Shown piece by piece: positions 35,301-46,979 of a stretch of 64,000 nucleotides of DNA. A model generated the notes under the pieces. It did no database searches. It was not told the DNA's origin and saw nothing but the letters and a program-made list of their open reading frames with translations. Each line of letters opens with the position of its first letter. Positions within the stretch are counted from its first letter, which is position 1. The translations under genes were made by a program, and so were the position numbers. Source of the stretch: Streptomyces musisoli (lineage in GTDB: Bacteria > Actinomycetota > Actinomycetes > Streptomycetales > Streptomycetaceae); NCBI RefSeq assembly GCF_016741855.1, contig NZ_JAERRH010000018.1:1-64000 (forward strand), written 5' to 3'.

Positions 35301-35327
35301 ATCCGTCCCGTGAGGCGGAGAAGGGGG
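35301..35327 (+). promoter_or_regulatory. PyrR-type RNA binding hairpin overlapping the pyrR ribosome binding site
   Basis: The leader folds as TCCG-T-CC (35302-35308) with GGCGGA (35314-35319) around the loop CGTGA, followed by GAGAAGG. The pattern (UCC...GUGAGGC...GAGAAGG) matches the conserved PyrR recognition hairpin known from pyr leaders. The downstream purines GGAGAAGGGGG are the only ribosome binding site for the ATG at 35338, so PyrR-UMP bound here would block translation, as described for mycobacterial pyr leaders, rather than act by attenuation. Confidence 0.7.
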
Positions 35328-35337
35328 TCCGTTTCGT

Positions 35338-35919
35338 ATGGACAAGCACGACACGCAGGCGAATCCGCAGGCGTCCGATGCGCGGCCCGTTCTCGAGGGC
35401 CCCGACATCGCGCGGGTGCTGACCCGCATCGCCCACGAGATCGTCGAGCGCGCCAAGGGCGCCGACGACGTGGTGCTCCTCGGCATTCCGACCCGGGGCG
35501 TCTTCCTCGCCCAGCGGCTCGCCGCCAAGCTGGAGCAGATCACCGACCGCACGGTCCCGGTCGGCTCGCTCGACATCACGATGTACCGCGACGACCTGCG
35601 CATGCATCCGCCGCGTGCGCTGGCCCGGACCGAGATCCCCGGTGACGGCATCGACGGCCGGCTGGTCGTCCTCGTCGACGACGTGCTCTTCTCCGGCCGC
35701 ACGATCCGCGCCGCCCTCGACGCCCTGAACGACATCGGGCGCCCGCGCGCGGTGCAGCTCGCGGTCCTGGTCGACCGCGGCCACCGTGAACTGCCGATCC
35801 GCGCCGACTACGTCGGCAAGAACCTCCCCACGTCGCTGCGGGAGACGGTCAAGGTCCAGCTCGCCGAGGAGGACGGTCGCGACACCGTGCTGCTCGGTGC
35901 CAAGCCGGCCGGCCACTAG
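35338..35919 (+). CDS. pyrR: Pyrimidine operon regulator / uracil phosphoribosyltransferase PyrR
   Basis: A 193-residue PRT-fold RNA-binding regulator. The PRPP loop VLVDDVLFSGRT is at residues 111-122, and LLGIPTRGVFLAQRLA and SLDITMYRDDL are typical PyrR segments. It binds pyr mRNA when UMP is high and has secondary UPRTase activity. It is the first gene of the pyr operon and lies divergently from bldD; its own leader carries the likely binding hairpin. pyrB begins 87 bp downstream. Confidence 0.96.
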   Translation: MDKHDTQANPQASDARPVLEGPDIARVLTRIAHEIVERAKGADDVVLLGIPTRGVFLAQRLAAKLEQITDRTVPVGSLDITMYRDDLRMHPPRALARTEIPGDGIDGRLVVLVDDVLFSGRTIRAALDALNDIGRPRAVQLAVLVDRGHRELPIRADYVGKNLPTSLRETVKVQLAEEDGRDTVLLGAKPAGH

Positions 35920-36006
35920 CAAGCCGGCCCCGGCCGCTTCGGCGTGCCGCGATGCGCCCGGTTTGCCCTAATTCTCCCGATTGAACTGCCTTACGGAGCC
36001 TGACAG

Positions 36007-36987
36007 ATGCAGCGTCATCTCATCTCGGCCGCCGACCTCACCCGCGACGACGCCGTCCTCATCCTCGACACCGCCGAGGAGATGGCCCGGGTCGCCGACC
36101 GGCCGATCAAGAAGCTGCCGACCCTGCGCGGCCGGACGATCGTCAACCTCTTCTTCGAGGACTCCACGCGTACGCGCATCTCCTTCGAAGCCGCCGAGAA
36201 GCGGCTGTCCGCGGACGTCATCAACTTCACCGCCAAGGGCTCGTCGGTGTCCAAGGGCGAGTCCCTGAAGGACACCGCCCAGACCCTGGAGGCCATGGGC
36301 GTGGACGCCGTGGTCATCCGGCACGGCGCCTCCGGGGCCCCCTACCGGCTCGCCAACTCCGGCTGGATCGACGCGGCCGTCATCAACGCCGGCGACGGCA
36401 CCCACCAGCACCCCACCCAGGCCCTGCTGGACGCCTTCACCATGCGCCGCCGGCTGATCGGCCGCGACGCCGGGCTCGGCCAGGACCTGTCCGGCAGGCG
36501 GATCACCGTCGTCGGGGACGTCCTGCACAGCCGGGTCGCCCGCTCCAACGTCGACCTGCTGCACACCCTCGGCGCCGAGGTCACCCTGGTCGCCCCGCCC
36601 ACCCTGGTGCCGGTCGGCGTCGAGAACTGGCCCTGCGAGGTGTCCTACGACCTCGACAGCACCCTGCCCAAGTGCGACGCCGTGATGATGCTGCGGGTCC
36701 AGCGCGAGCGGATGAACGCCGCGTTCTTCCCGACCGAGCGCGAGTACTCCCGGCGCTACGGCCTCGACGGCGACCGCATGGCGCGGCTGCCCGAGCACGC
36801 CATCGTGATGCACCCCGGGCCGATGGTCCGCGGCATGGAGATCACCGCCGAGGTCGCCGACTCCGACCGCTGCACCGCCGTCGAGCAGGTCTCCAACGGC
36901 GTGTCCATCCGCATGGCCGTCCTGTACCTGCTGCTCGGCGGCAATGAGCCCGCCGTCACCCGCCCCACCGGTTCCGAGGAGAAGTAA
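36007..36987 (+). CDS. pyrB: Aspartate carbamoyltransferase catalytic subunit
   Basis: A 326-residue enzyme joining carbamoyl phosphate and aspartate. The carbamoyl-phosphate loop FEDSTRTR (Ser-Thr-Arg-Thr-Arg at 53-57) and the HPTQALLDAFTM segment are present; PGPMVRGMEI near the end is the second substrate motif. No pyrI regulatory subunit is seen. pyrC starts 5 bp later. Confidence 0.97.
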   Translation: MQRHLISAADLTRDDAVLILDTAEEMARVADRPIKKLPTLRGRTIVNLFFEDSTRTRISFEAAEKRLSADVINFTAKGSSVSKGESLKDTAQTLEAMGVDAVVIRHGASGAPYRLANSGWIDAAVINAGDGTHQHPTQALLDAFTMRRRLIGRDAGLGQDLSGRRITVVGDVLHSRVARSNVDLLHTLGAEVTLVAPPTLVPVGVENWPCEVSYDLDSTLPKCDAVMMLRVQRERMNAAFFPTEREYSRRYGLDGDRMARLPEHAIVMHPGPMVRGMEITAEVADSDRCTAVEQVSNGVSIRMAVLYLLLGGNEPAVTRPTGSEEK

Positions 36988-36992
36988 CCAGC

Positions 36993-38279
36993 ATGAGCAA
37001 GATCCTGATCCGTGGCGCGAAGGTGCTCGGCGGCGAGCCGCAGGACGTCCTGATCGACGGCGAGACCATCGCCGAGGTGGGCACCGGACTGTCCGCCGAG
37101 GGCGCGGAGGTCGTCGAGGCCGGCGGCAAGGTGCTGCTGCCGGGCCTGGTCGACCTGCACACCCACCTGCGCGAGCCGGGCCGCGAGGACTCCGAGACCG
37201 TCCTCACCGGCACCCGCGCCGCGGCGAGCGGCGGCTACACGGCCGTCTTCGCCATGGCCAACACCTTCCCCGTCGCCGACACCGCGGGCGTGGTCGAGCA
37301 GGTCTACCGCCTCGGCCGGGAGCACGGCTACTGCGACGTGCAGCCCATCGGCGCCGTCACCGTCGGCCTGGAGGGCAGGAAGCTCGCCGAGCTGGGCGCC
37401 ATGCACGAGTCCGCCGCCGGCGTCACCGTCTTCTCCGACGACGGCAAGTGCGTCGACGACGCCGTGATCATGCGCCGGGCGCTGGAGTACGTGAAGGCCT
37501 TCGGCGGTGTCGTCGCCCAGCACGCGCAGGAACCGCGCCTGACCGAGGGCGCCCAGATGAACGAGGGCGTCGTCTCCGCCGAGCTGGGCCTGGGCGGCTG
37601 GCCGGCCGTCGCCGAGGAGTCGATCATCGCCCGGGACGTGCTGCTCGCCGAGCACGTCGGCTCCCGCGTCCACATCTGCCACCTCTCGACCGCCGGCTCC
37701 GTGGAGATCGTCCGCTGGGCCAAGTCCCGCGGCATCGACGTCACCGCCGAGGTCACCCCGCACCACCTGCTCCTCACCGACGAGCTGGTGCGCAGCTACA
37801 ACCCCGTCTACAAGGTCAACCCGCCGCTGCGCACCGAGCGCGACGTCATGGCGCTGCGCGAGGCGCTCGCCGACGGCACGATCGACATCGTCGCCACCGA
37901 CCACGCCCCGCACCCGCACGAGGACAAGGACTGCGAGTGGGCCGCCGCCGCCATGGGCATGGTCGGCCTGGAGACCGCGTTGTCGGTGGTCCAGGAGACC
38001 ATGGTCGCAACGGGTCTGCTGGACTGGGCCGGCGTCGCCGACCGCATGTCCGTCAAACCCGCGCAGATCGGACAGGCCGCCGGGCACGGCCGTCCCGTCT
38101 CGGCTGGTGAGCCCGCCAACCTCACCCTCGTCGACACGGAATACCGTGGCCAGGTGGACCCCGCGGGCTTCGCCTCGCGCAGCCGCAACACCCCCTACGA
38201 GGGGCGGGAGCTGCCGGGCCGTGTGACGCACACGTGGCTGCGGGGCAAGGCCACGCTCGTCGACGGGAAGCTCACGTGA
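36993..38279 (+). CDS. pyrC: Dihydroorotase
   Basis: A 428-residue class I (long type) amidohydrolase closing the ring of carbamoyl aspartate. The zinc motif DLHTHLREPG supplies His56 and His58; later ligands are in VTPHHLLLTDE and ATDHAPHPHE. Length and motif place it with the active Gram-positive PyrC. Stop overlaps the GTG of the next gene (GTGA). Confidence 0.96.
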   Translation: MSKILIRGAKVLGGEPQDVLIDGETIAEVGTGLSAEGAEVVEAGGKVLLPGLVDLHTHLREPGREDSETVLTGTRAAASGGYTAVFAMANTFPVADTAGVVEQVYRLGREHGYCDVQPIGAVTVGLEGRKLAELGAMHESAAGVTVFSDDGKCVDDAVIMRRALEYVKAFGGVVAQHAQEPRLTEGAQMNEGVVSAELGLGGWPAVAEESIIARDVLLAEHVGSRVHICHLSTAGSVEIVRWAKSRGIDVTAEVTPHHLLLTDELVRSYNPVYKVNPPLRTERDVMALREALADGTIDIVATDHAPHPHEDKDCEWAAAAMGMVGLETALSVVQETMVATGLLDWAGVADRMSVKPAQIGQAAGHGRPVSAGEPANLTLVDTEYRGQVDPAGFASRSRNTPYEGRELPGRVTHTWLRGKATLVDGKLT

Positions 38280-38836
38280 CACCTGTAATCCTGCTGGCCG
38301 AGGCGAAGAAGTCCGCCGAGGTCACCGACTGGGGGGCCCGCATCGGCTGGCTCGTCGGACTGGTCCTGTTCATCGCGCTCGTCTACTGGCTGATGCGCGA
38401 GGGCTGGAAGTGGCGCGGCACCCTCCAGGGCGACCTGCCGGCGCTGCCCAGCGCGCCGGAGGAGACCGGCCCGGCCAGACTGAGCATGAGCGGCCGCTAC
38501 CACGGCTCCACCACCGCCGGGCAGTGGCTGGACCGGATCGTGGCCCACGGCCTGGGCACCCGCAGCCGGGCCGGGCTCACCCTGACCGACGCGGGCCTGG
38601 AGGTCGAGCGCCCCGGAGCGACCGACTTCTTCGTCCCCACGGCCGCGCTGCGCGGAGCCCGCCTGGACAAGGGCATCGCCGGCAAGGTCCTCACCGAGGG
38701 CGGGCTGCTGGTGGTGACCTGGGCGCACGGCGACAAGCTGATCGACTCGGGCTTCCGCTCCGACCACGCGGCCGAGCACACCGAGTGGGTCGACACCCTG
38801 AACCAGATGACCAACGACACGGAAGGCGCACGATGA
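38276..38836 (+). CDS. Membrane-anchored PH-like domain protein within the pyr operon
   Basis: A 186-residue protein starting at GTG 38276, overlapping pyrC by 4 nt and carA by 4 nt. It has one N-terminal membrane helix (IGWLVGLVLFIALVYWLM, about 22-39) and a cytoplasmic beta-rich domain (about 60-170: GLTLTDAGLEVERPGATDFFVPTAALRGA in part) that I read as PH-like. The same position between pyrC and carA holds an uncharacterised membrane protein in mycobacteria (Rv1382 type), so it is conserved in the operon, with no known role in pyrimidine synthesis. Confidence 0.8.
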   Translation: MTPVILLAEAKKSAEVTDWGARIGWLVGLVLFIALVYWLMREGWKWRGTLQGDLPALPSAPEETGPARLSMSGRYHGSTTAGQWLDRIVAHGLGTRSRAGLTLTDAGLEVERPGATDFFVPTAALRGARLDKGIAGKVLTEGGLLVVTWAHGDKLIDSGFRSDHAAEHTEWVDTLNQMTNDTEGAR

Positions 38837-39967
38837 CGACCTCCACCAGGGGAGCCGCGAAGACTCCCGCCGTACTCGTCCTGGAGGACGGCCGCACCTT
38901 CCGCGGCCGCGCCTACGGGGCCGTGGGGGAGACCTTCGGCGAAGCCGTGTTCTCCACCGGCATGACCGGCTACCAGGAGACCCTCACCGACCCGTCGTAC
39001 GACCGCCAGATCGTCGTCGCGACCGCCCCCCAGATCGGCAACACCGGCTGGAACGACGAGGACGACGAGTCGGGCCGCATCTGGGTCTCCGGCTACGTCG
39101 TGCGCGACCCCGCGCGCGTGCCGTCCAACTGGCGGTCCCGGCGCTCCCTGGACGACGAGCTGGAGCGGCAGGGCGTGGTCGGGATCTCCGGCATCGACAC
39201 CCGCGCCCTCACCCGCCACCTGCGCGAGCGCGGCTCGATGCGCGCCGGCATCTTCTCCGGCGAGGCGATCGCCCCCGAGGCGGAGCTGCTGGAGCGCGTG
39301 CAGGCCCAGCCGCACATGAAGGGCGCGAGCCTCTACGAGGAGGTCGCGACCAAGGAGGCGTACGTCGTCCCGGCGATCGGCGAGAAGCGGTTCACCGTCG
39401 CCGCCATCGACCTCGGCATCAAGGGCATGACCCCGCACCGCATGGCCGAGCGCGGCATCGAGGTGCACGTCCTGCCCGCCACCGCCACCGCCGACGAGGT
39501 CTACGCCGTCAACCCCGACGGTGTGTTCTTCTCCAACGGCCCCGGCGACCCGGCCACCGCCGACGGCCCGGTCGCGCTGATGAGCACCGTCCTGGAGCGC
39601 AAGACGCCGCTGTTCGGCATCTGCTTCGGCAACCAGATCCTCGGCCGCGCCCTCGGCTTCGGCACCTACAAGCTGAAGTACGGCCACCGCGGCATCAACC
39701 AGCCGGTCCAGGACCGTACGACCGGCAAGGTCGAGGTCACCGCGCACAACCACGGCTTCGCCGTGGACGCGCCGCTCGACAAGGTCAGCGAGACGAAGTT
39801 CGGCCGCGCCGAGGTCTCGCACGTCTGCCTGAACGACGACGTCGTGGAGGGGCTCCAGCTGCTCGACCAGCCCGCCTTCTCCGTCCAGTACCACCCCGAA
39901 GCGGCAGCGGGCCCGCACGACGCCGCCTACCTGTTCGACCGCTTCGTTTCCCTGATGGAGGGCCAGC

Positions 39968-39975
<8 letters not shown>
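38833..39975 (+). CDS. carA: Carbamoyl-phosphate synthase small (glutaminase) subunit
   Basis: A 380-residue class I amidotransferase. The N-terminal CPSase small domain (LVLEDGRTFRGRAYGAVGET) is followed by the glutaminase domain with the nucleophile in FGICFGNQILGRALG and the His/Glu pair in VQYHPEAAAGP. It passes ammonia to CarB through a tunnel. The start ATG 38833 overlaps the preceding stop; carB starts 8 nt before its end. Confidence 0.97.
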
Positions 39976-43276
<3,301 letters not shown>

Positions 43277-43283
43277 CAGCCCT

Positions 43284-43313
43284 GAGGGGGACACCGGAAA
43301 CGGTGTCCCCCTC
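43284..43313 (+). terminator. Intra-operon hairpin between carB and pyrD
   Basis: GAGGGGGACACCG pairs perfectly with CGGTGTCCCCCTC (13 bp) around a GAAA tetraloop. It sits 7 bp after carB and 15 bp before pyrD. It could lower expression of pyrD-pyrF or protect the upstream mRNA end, rather than fully terminate. Confidence 0.6.
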
Positions 43314-43328
43314 TTCACGAGGACACCC

Positions 43329-44435
43329 ATGTACAAGATCTTCTTCAATCTCGTCTTCAAGCGCATGGATCCCGAGAAGGCCCACCACCTGGCCTTTCGC
43401 TGGATCCGCCTCGCCGCCCGGATCCCCGTGCTGCGCACCTTCGCCGCGGCCGCCCTCGCGCCCCGCCACAAGGAGCTGCGCACCGAGGCGTTCGGGCTGC
43501 GGATGCACGGCCCGTTCGGGCTCGCCGCCGGCTTCGACAAGAACGCCGTCGCGATCGACGGCATGTCGATGCTGGGCTTCGACCACGTCGAGATCGGCAC
43601 GGTGACGGGGGAGCCGCAGCCCGGCAACCCAAGGAAGCGGCTGTTCCGGCTGGTCGCGGACCGCGCCCTGATCAACCGCATGGGCTTCAACAACGACGGC
43701 TCGCTCACCGTGGCGGCCCGCCTGGCCACCCGGGAGCCGGTCTTCCGGACGGTCGTCGGCGTCAACATCGGCAAGACCAAGGTCGTCCCGGAGGCGGAGG
43801 CCGTCGCCGACTACGTGAAGTCCGCCGAACGTCTCGCGCCGTACGCGGACTACCTGGTCGTCAACGTCTCCTCGCCGAACACGCCCGGCCTGCGCAACCT
43901 CCAGGCCGTGGACCACCTGCGCCCGCTGCTCACCGCCGTCCGCGAGGCCGCCGACCGCACGGTGGCGAACCGGCGCGTCCCGCTGCTGGTGAAGATCGCC
44001 CCGGACCTCGCCGACGAGGACATCGACGCGGTCGCCGACCTCGCCGTGGAGCTGAGCCTGGACGGCATCATCGCGACCAACACCACCATCGCCCGCGAGG
44101 GCCTCGGCCTGCGGTCCGCCGCCGAGCTGGTGAAGGAGACCGGCGGACTGTCCGGGGCCCCGCTCAAGGCGCGCTCCCTGGAGGTCCTGCGCCGCCTGTA
44201 CGCGCGCGTGGGCGACCGGATCACCCTGGTGGGCGTCGGCGGCATCGAGACCGCCGAGGACGCCTGGCAGCGCATCCTGGCCGGTGCCACGCTGGTCCAG
44301 GGCTACAGCGCCTTCGTCTACGAGGGCCCCTTCTGGTGCCGCGCGATCCACAAGGGCCTCGCCGCCCGCCTGCGCACCAGCCCGTACGCCACCCTCGCCG
44401 ACGCGGTCGGCGCCGACGTGAGGACGCCCCGATGA
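43329..44435 (+). CDS. pyrD: Dihydroorotate dehydrogenase (quinone), class 2
   Basis: A 368-residue FMN enzyme linked to the respiratory chain. The N-terminal helical extension (YKIFFNLVFKRMDPEKAHHL) that docks class 2 enzymes on the membrane is present, and GLAAGFDKNAVAIDG and NVSSPNTPGLRNLQ match the class. The catalytic base is the Ser in that NVSSPN motif. Stop overlaps pyrF (ATGA). Confidence 0.96.
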   Translation: MYKIFFNLVFKRMDPEKAHHLAFRWIRLAARIPVLRTFAAAALAPRHKELRTEAFGLRMHGPFGLAAGFDKNAVAIDGMSMLGFDHVEIGTVTGEPQPGNPRKRLFRLVADRALINRMGFNNDGSLTVAARLATREPVFRTVVGVNIGKTKVVPEAEAVADYVKSAERLAPYADYLVVNVSSPNTPGLRNLQAVDHLRPLLTAVREAADRTVANRRVPLLVKIAPDLADEDIDAVADLAVELSLDGIIATNTTIAREGLGLRSAAELVKETGGLSGAPLKARSLEVLRRLYARVGDRITLVGVGGIETAEDAWQRILAGATLVQGYSAFVYEGPFWCRAIHKGLAARLRTSPYATLADAVGADVRTPR

Positions 44436-45286
44436 CCAGCACCAGCCCGTTGGAGCCCTTCGGTGCCCGGCTGCGCCGCGCCATGGACGAGCGCGGGCCG
44501 CTGTGCGTCGGCATCGACCCGCACGCCTCCCTGCTCGCCGAGTGGGGCCTGGACGACGACATCGCCGGCCTGGAGCGGTTCAGCCGCACGGTCGTCGAGG
44601 CCATGGCCGACCGGGTCGCCGTCCTGAAGCCGCAGAGCGCCTTCTTCGAGCGGTTCGGCTCGCGCGGTCTCGCCGTCCTGGAGAAGTCGGTCCAGGAGGC
44701 GCGCGCGGCCGGCGCCCTGGTCGTGATGGACGCCAAGCGCGGCGACATCGGCTCGACCATGGCCGCCTACGCCGAGGCGTTCCTGCGCCCGGACGCCCCG
44801 CTGTTCTCCGACGCCCTGACCGTCTCGCCGTACCTCGGCTACGGCTCGCTGAGCCCGGCCGTCGCCCTGGCCCGGGAGAGCGGCGCCGGCCTGTTCGTGC
44901 TGGCGCTGACCTCGAACCCGGAGGGCGGGGAGGTGCAGCACGCGGTCCGCGCGGACGGCCGGAACATCGGCGCGACCATGCTGGCCCACCTGGCGGCCGA
45001 GAACGCGGGGGAGGAGCCGCTGGGCTCCTTCGGCGCGGTGGTCGGCGCCACGCTCGGCGACCTGTCCTCCTACGACCTGGACGTCAACGGCCCGCTCCTC
45101 GCCCCCGGCATCGGCGCTCAGGGCGCGACTCCCGCCGATCTTCCCGGCGTCTTCGGCGCGGCCGTCCGCAATGTCGTGCCCAACGTCAGCCGGGGTGTTC
45201 TGCGTCACGGTCCCGACGTCAGCGCGCTGCGCGGGGCGGCCGAGCGGTTCGCGCAGGAGATCCAGGGGGCCGTGGCAGGTGCGTGA
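44432..45286 (+). CDS. pyrF: Orotidine 5'-phosphate decarboxylase
   Basis: A 284-residue, long (PyrF subfamily 2) decarboxylase making UMP. The catalytic Asp-Lys-Asp array is in VVMDAKRGDIGSTM and the phosphate-binding region in APGIGAQGATPADL. The reading frame is open upstream, but ATG 44432 overlaps the pyrD stop and gives CVGIDPHASLL at the expected distance. It ends the pyr operon. Confidence 0.95.
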   Translation: MTSTSPLEPFGARLRRAMDERGPLCVGIDPHASLLAEWGLDDDIAGLERFSRTVVEAMADRVAVLKPQSAFFERFGSRGLAVLEKSVQEARAAGALVVMDAKRGDIGSTMAAYAEAFLRPDAPLFSDALTVSPYLGYGSLSPAVALARESGAGLFVLALTSNPEGGEVQHAVRADGRNIGATMLAHLAAENAGEEPLGSFGAVVGATLGDLSSYDLDVNGPLLAPGIGAQGATPADLPGVFGAAVRNVVPNVSRGVLRHGPDVSALRGAAERFAQEIQGAVAGA

Positions 45287-45447
45287 GGTCCGGGCAGGTG
45301 CTCGGCTGAGCGGTCTCGCGCCGACTTGAGCGTGAATACATGCTCAAATCGAGGGCAGTATGTCTGAAATGTCCGGCCTGACGGAGGCTGACCAGGACTT
45401 TTCCGCTGTTCTCGCTGACTCTGGCGGACTTGCCCGCTAGTCTCCGA

Positions 45448-45489
45448 GCAGTGGGGGCACCTCCCACGCCCTTCAGGCAGTGGGGGAGA
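45448..45489 (+). repeat. Dispersed Streptomyces element before the sIHF gene
   Basis: CAGTGGGGGCACCTCCCACGCC followed by CTTCAGGCAGTGGGGGAG has the direct repeat CAGTGGGGG and a hairpin CTCCCAC-GCC/GGC-A-GTGGGGGAG. The GTGGGGGCACCTCCCA...TGGGGGAG layout is one I recognise as recurrent in Streptomyces intergenic regions. The 298-bp gap 45287-45584 otherwise contains only the unlocated sIHF promoter. Confidence 0.55.
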
Positions 45490-45584
45490 ACGGGCAGCGT
45501 GTTGCTCGTAGCTCCCCAGGTGTGGGGCGACTAGGTTCCTCACCGGTCCGTATCCGACAGTTCGACATCCGAGGTGACGTAGGC

Positions 45585-45908
45585 GTGGCTCTTCCGCCCC
45601 TTACCCCTGAACAGCGCGCAGCCGCGCTCGAAAAGGCCGCCGCGGCTCGCCGGGAGCGGGCCGAGGTCAAGAATCGACTCAAGCACTCCGGCGCCTCCCT
45701 GCACGAGGTCATCAAGCAGGGCCAGGAAAACGACGTCATCGGCAAGATGAAGGTCTCTGCGCTGCTGGAGTCCCTGCCGGGCGTGGGCAAGGTCCGCGCC
45801 AAGCAGATCATGGAGCGTCTGGGCATCTCCGAGAGCCGCCGCGTGCGCGGTCTCGGTTCCAACCAGATCGCTTCCCTGGAGCGTGAGTTCGGCAGCACCG
45901 GCTCCTGA
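45585..45908 (+). CDS. sihF: Actinobacterial integration host factor sIHF
   Basis: A 107-residue basic nucleoid-associated protein, unrelated in fold to enteric IHF. It begins ALPPLTPEQRAAALEKAAAARRER (in part) and ends with a helix-two-turn-helix element (SLPGVGKVRAKQIMERLGIS) that binds DNA non-specifically, as in S. coelicolor sIHF and mycobacterial mIHF. GTG 45585 gives the family length exactly although the frame is open to 45480. It affects nucleoid compaction and development, and lies just upstream of gmk as in other actinobacteria. Confidence 0.95.
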   Translation: MALPPLTPEQRAAALEKAAAARRERAEVKNRLKHSGASLHEVIKQGQENDVIGKMKVSALLESLPGVGKVRAKQIMERLGISESRRVRGLGSNQIASLEREFGSTGS

Positions 45909-45909
45909 G

Positions 45910-45937
45910 TCCGCCTCCCCGCACAAGGGGAGCCGGA
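45910..45937 (+). terminator. Hairpin after the sIHF gene
   Basis: TCCGCCTCCCC (45910-45920) pairs with GGGGAGCCGGA (45927-45937) with one internal mismatch and a GCACAA loop, starting 1 bp after the stop. Confidence 0.6.
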
Positions 45938-45980
45938 CCGGGAGTCCCGGGCACTCCGGGATTGCTGGAATAATCGCTGC

Positions 45981-46538
45981 ATGAGCGAACGTCCGCGGCT
46001 GACCGTGCTCTCCGGCCCCTCGGGGGTCGGCAAGAGCACGGTCGTCGCCCATATGCGCAAGGAACACCCCGAGGTCTGGCTCTCGGTGTCGGCGACCACC
46101 CGCAAGCCGCGCCCCGGCGAGCAGCACGGAGTCCACTACTTCTTCGTCACCGACGAGGAGATGGACAAGCTGATCGCCAACGGCGAGCTGCTGGAGTGGG
46201 CCGAGTTCGCCGGCAACCGCTACGGCACGCCCCGCGCGGCCGTGCTGGAGCGGCTGGAGAACGGCGAGCCCGTCCTGCTGGAGATCGACCTCCAGGGCGC
46301 CCGCCAGGTCCGGGAGTCCATGTCCGACGCCCAGCTGGTGTTCCTGGCTCCGCCCTCCTGGGAGGAGCTGGTGCGCAGGCTCACCGGCCGGGGCACCGAG
46401 CCGCCGGAGGTCATCGAACGCCGTCTGAAGGCGGCCAGGACCGAGCTGGCGGCCGAGCCGGAGTTCGATACGACCTTGGTCAACACCTCCGTCGAGGACG
46501 TGGCCCGCGAGCTGCTAGCCTTGATGGACGTTGTGTGA
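45981..46538 (+). CDS. gmk: Guanylate kinase
   Basis: A 185-residue nucleotide kinase making GDP from GMP. The P-loop LSGPSGVGKSTVVAHM is at residues about 9-24, and SVSATTRKPRPGEQHGVHYFF and the EWAEFAGNRYGTP segment bind GMP. Located upstream of rpoZ and coaBC, the usual order. Confidence 0.96.
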   Translation: MSERPRLTVLSGPSGVGKSTVVAHMRKEHPEVWLSVSATTRKPRPGEQHGVHYFFVTDEEMDKLIANGELLEWAEFAGNRYGTPRAAVLERLENGEPVLLEIDLQGARQVRESMSDAQLVFLAPPSWEELVRRLTGRGTEPPEVIERRLKAARTELAAEPEFDTTLVNTSVEDVARELLALMDVV

Positions 46539-46591
46539 TCGTGACTGTGATCACGATGTCTGATTCTTTCCCATCCATCGGAAGGTAGAGC

Positions 46592-46864
46592 GTGTCCTCT
46601 TCCATCACCGCGCCCGAGGGCATCATCAACCCGCCGATCGACGAGCTTCTCGAGGCCACCGACTCGAAGTACAGCCTCGTGATCTACGCGGCCAAGCGTG
46701 CCCGCCAGATCAACGCGTACTACTCGCAGCTCGGTGAGGGCCTCCTCGAGTACGTCGGTCCGCTCGTCGACACCCACGTCCACGAGAAGCCGCTCTCCAT
46801 CGCCCTGCGCGAGATCAACGCCGGCCTGCTGACCTCCGAGGCCATCGAGGGCCCGGCGCAGTAG
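46592..46864 (+). CDS. rpoZ: RNA polymerase omega subunit
   Basis: A 90-residue subunit that promotes RNA polymerase assembly. PIDELLEATDSKYSLVIYAAKRARQIN (in part) is the family signature. GTG start with GGAAGG upstream. It is directly followed by a strong terminator, so coaBC needs its own promoter. Confidence 0.96.
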   Translation: MSSSITAPEGIINPPIDELLEATDSKYSLVIYAAKRARQINAYYSQLGEGLLEYVGPLVDTHVHEKPLSIALREINAGLLTSEAIEGPAQ

Positions 46865-46890
46865 TGCCTTCAGATTGCGGTTGACTTGAC

Positions 46891-46925
46891 CCACAGGCCC
46901 GGCAGCCGAGCTGCCGGGCCTGTGG
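46891..46925 (+). terminator. Hairpin terminator after rpoZ
   Basis: A perfect 15-bp stem (46891-46905 with 46911-46925) with a CCGAG loop, 26 bp after the rpoZ stop. Confidence 0.8.
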
Positions 46926-46979
46926 TGTGTCATGGAGTCGTACGGTTTCGTCGTACGTTTTCGAGTCCGGGGAGACACG

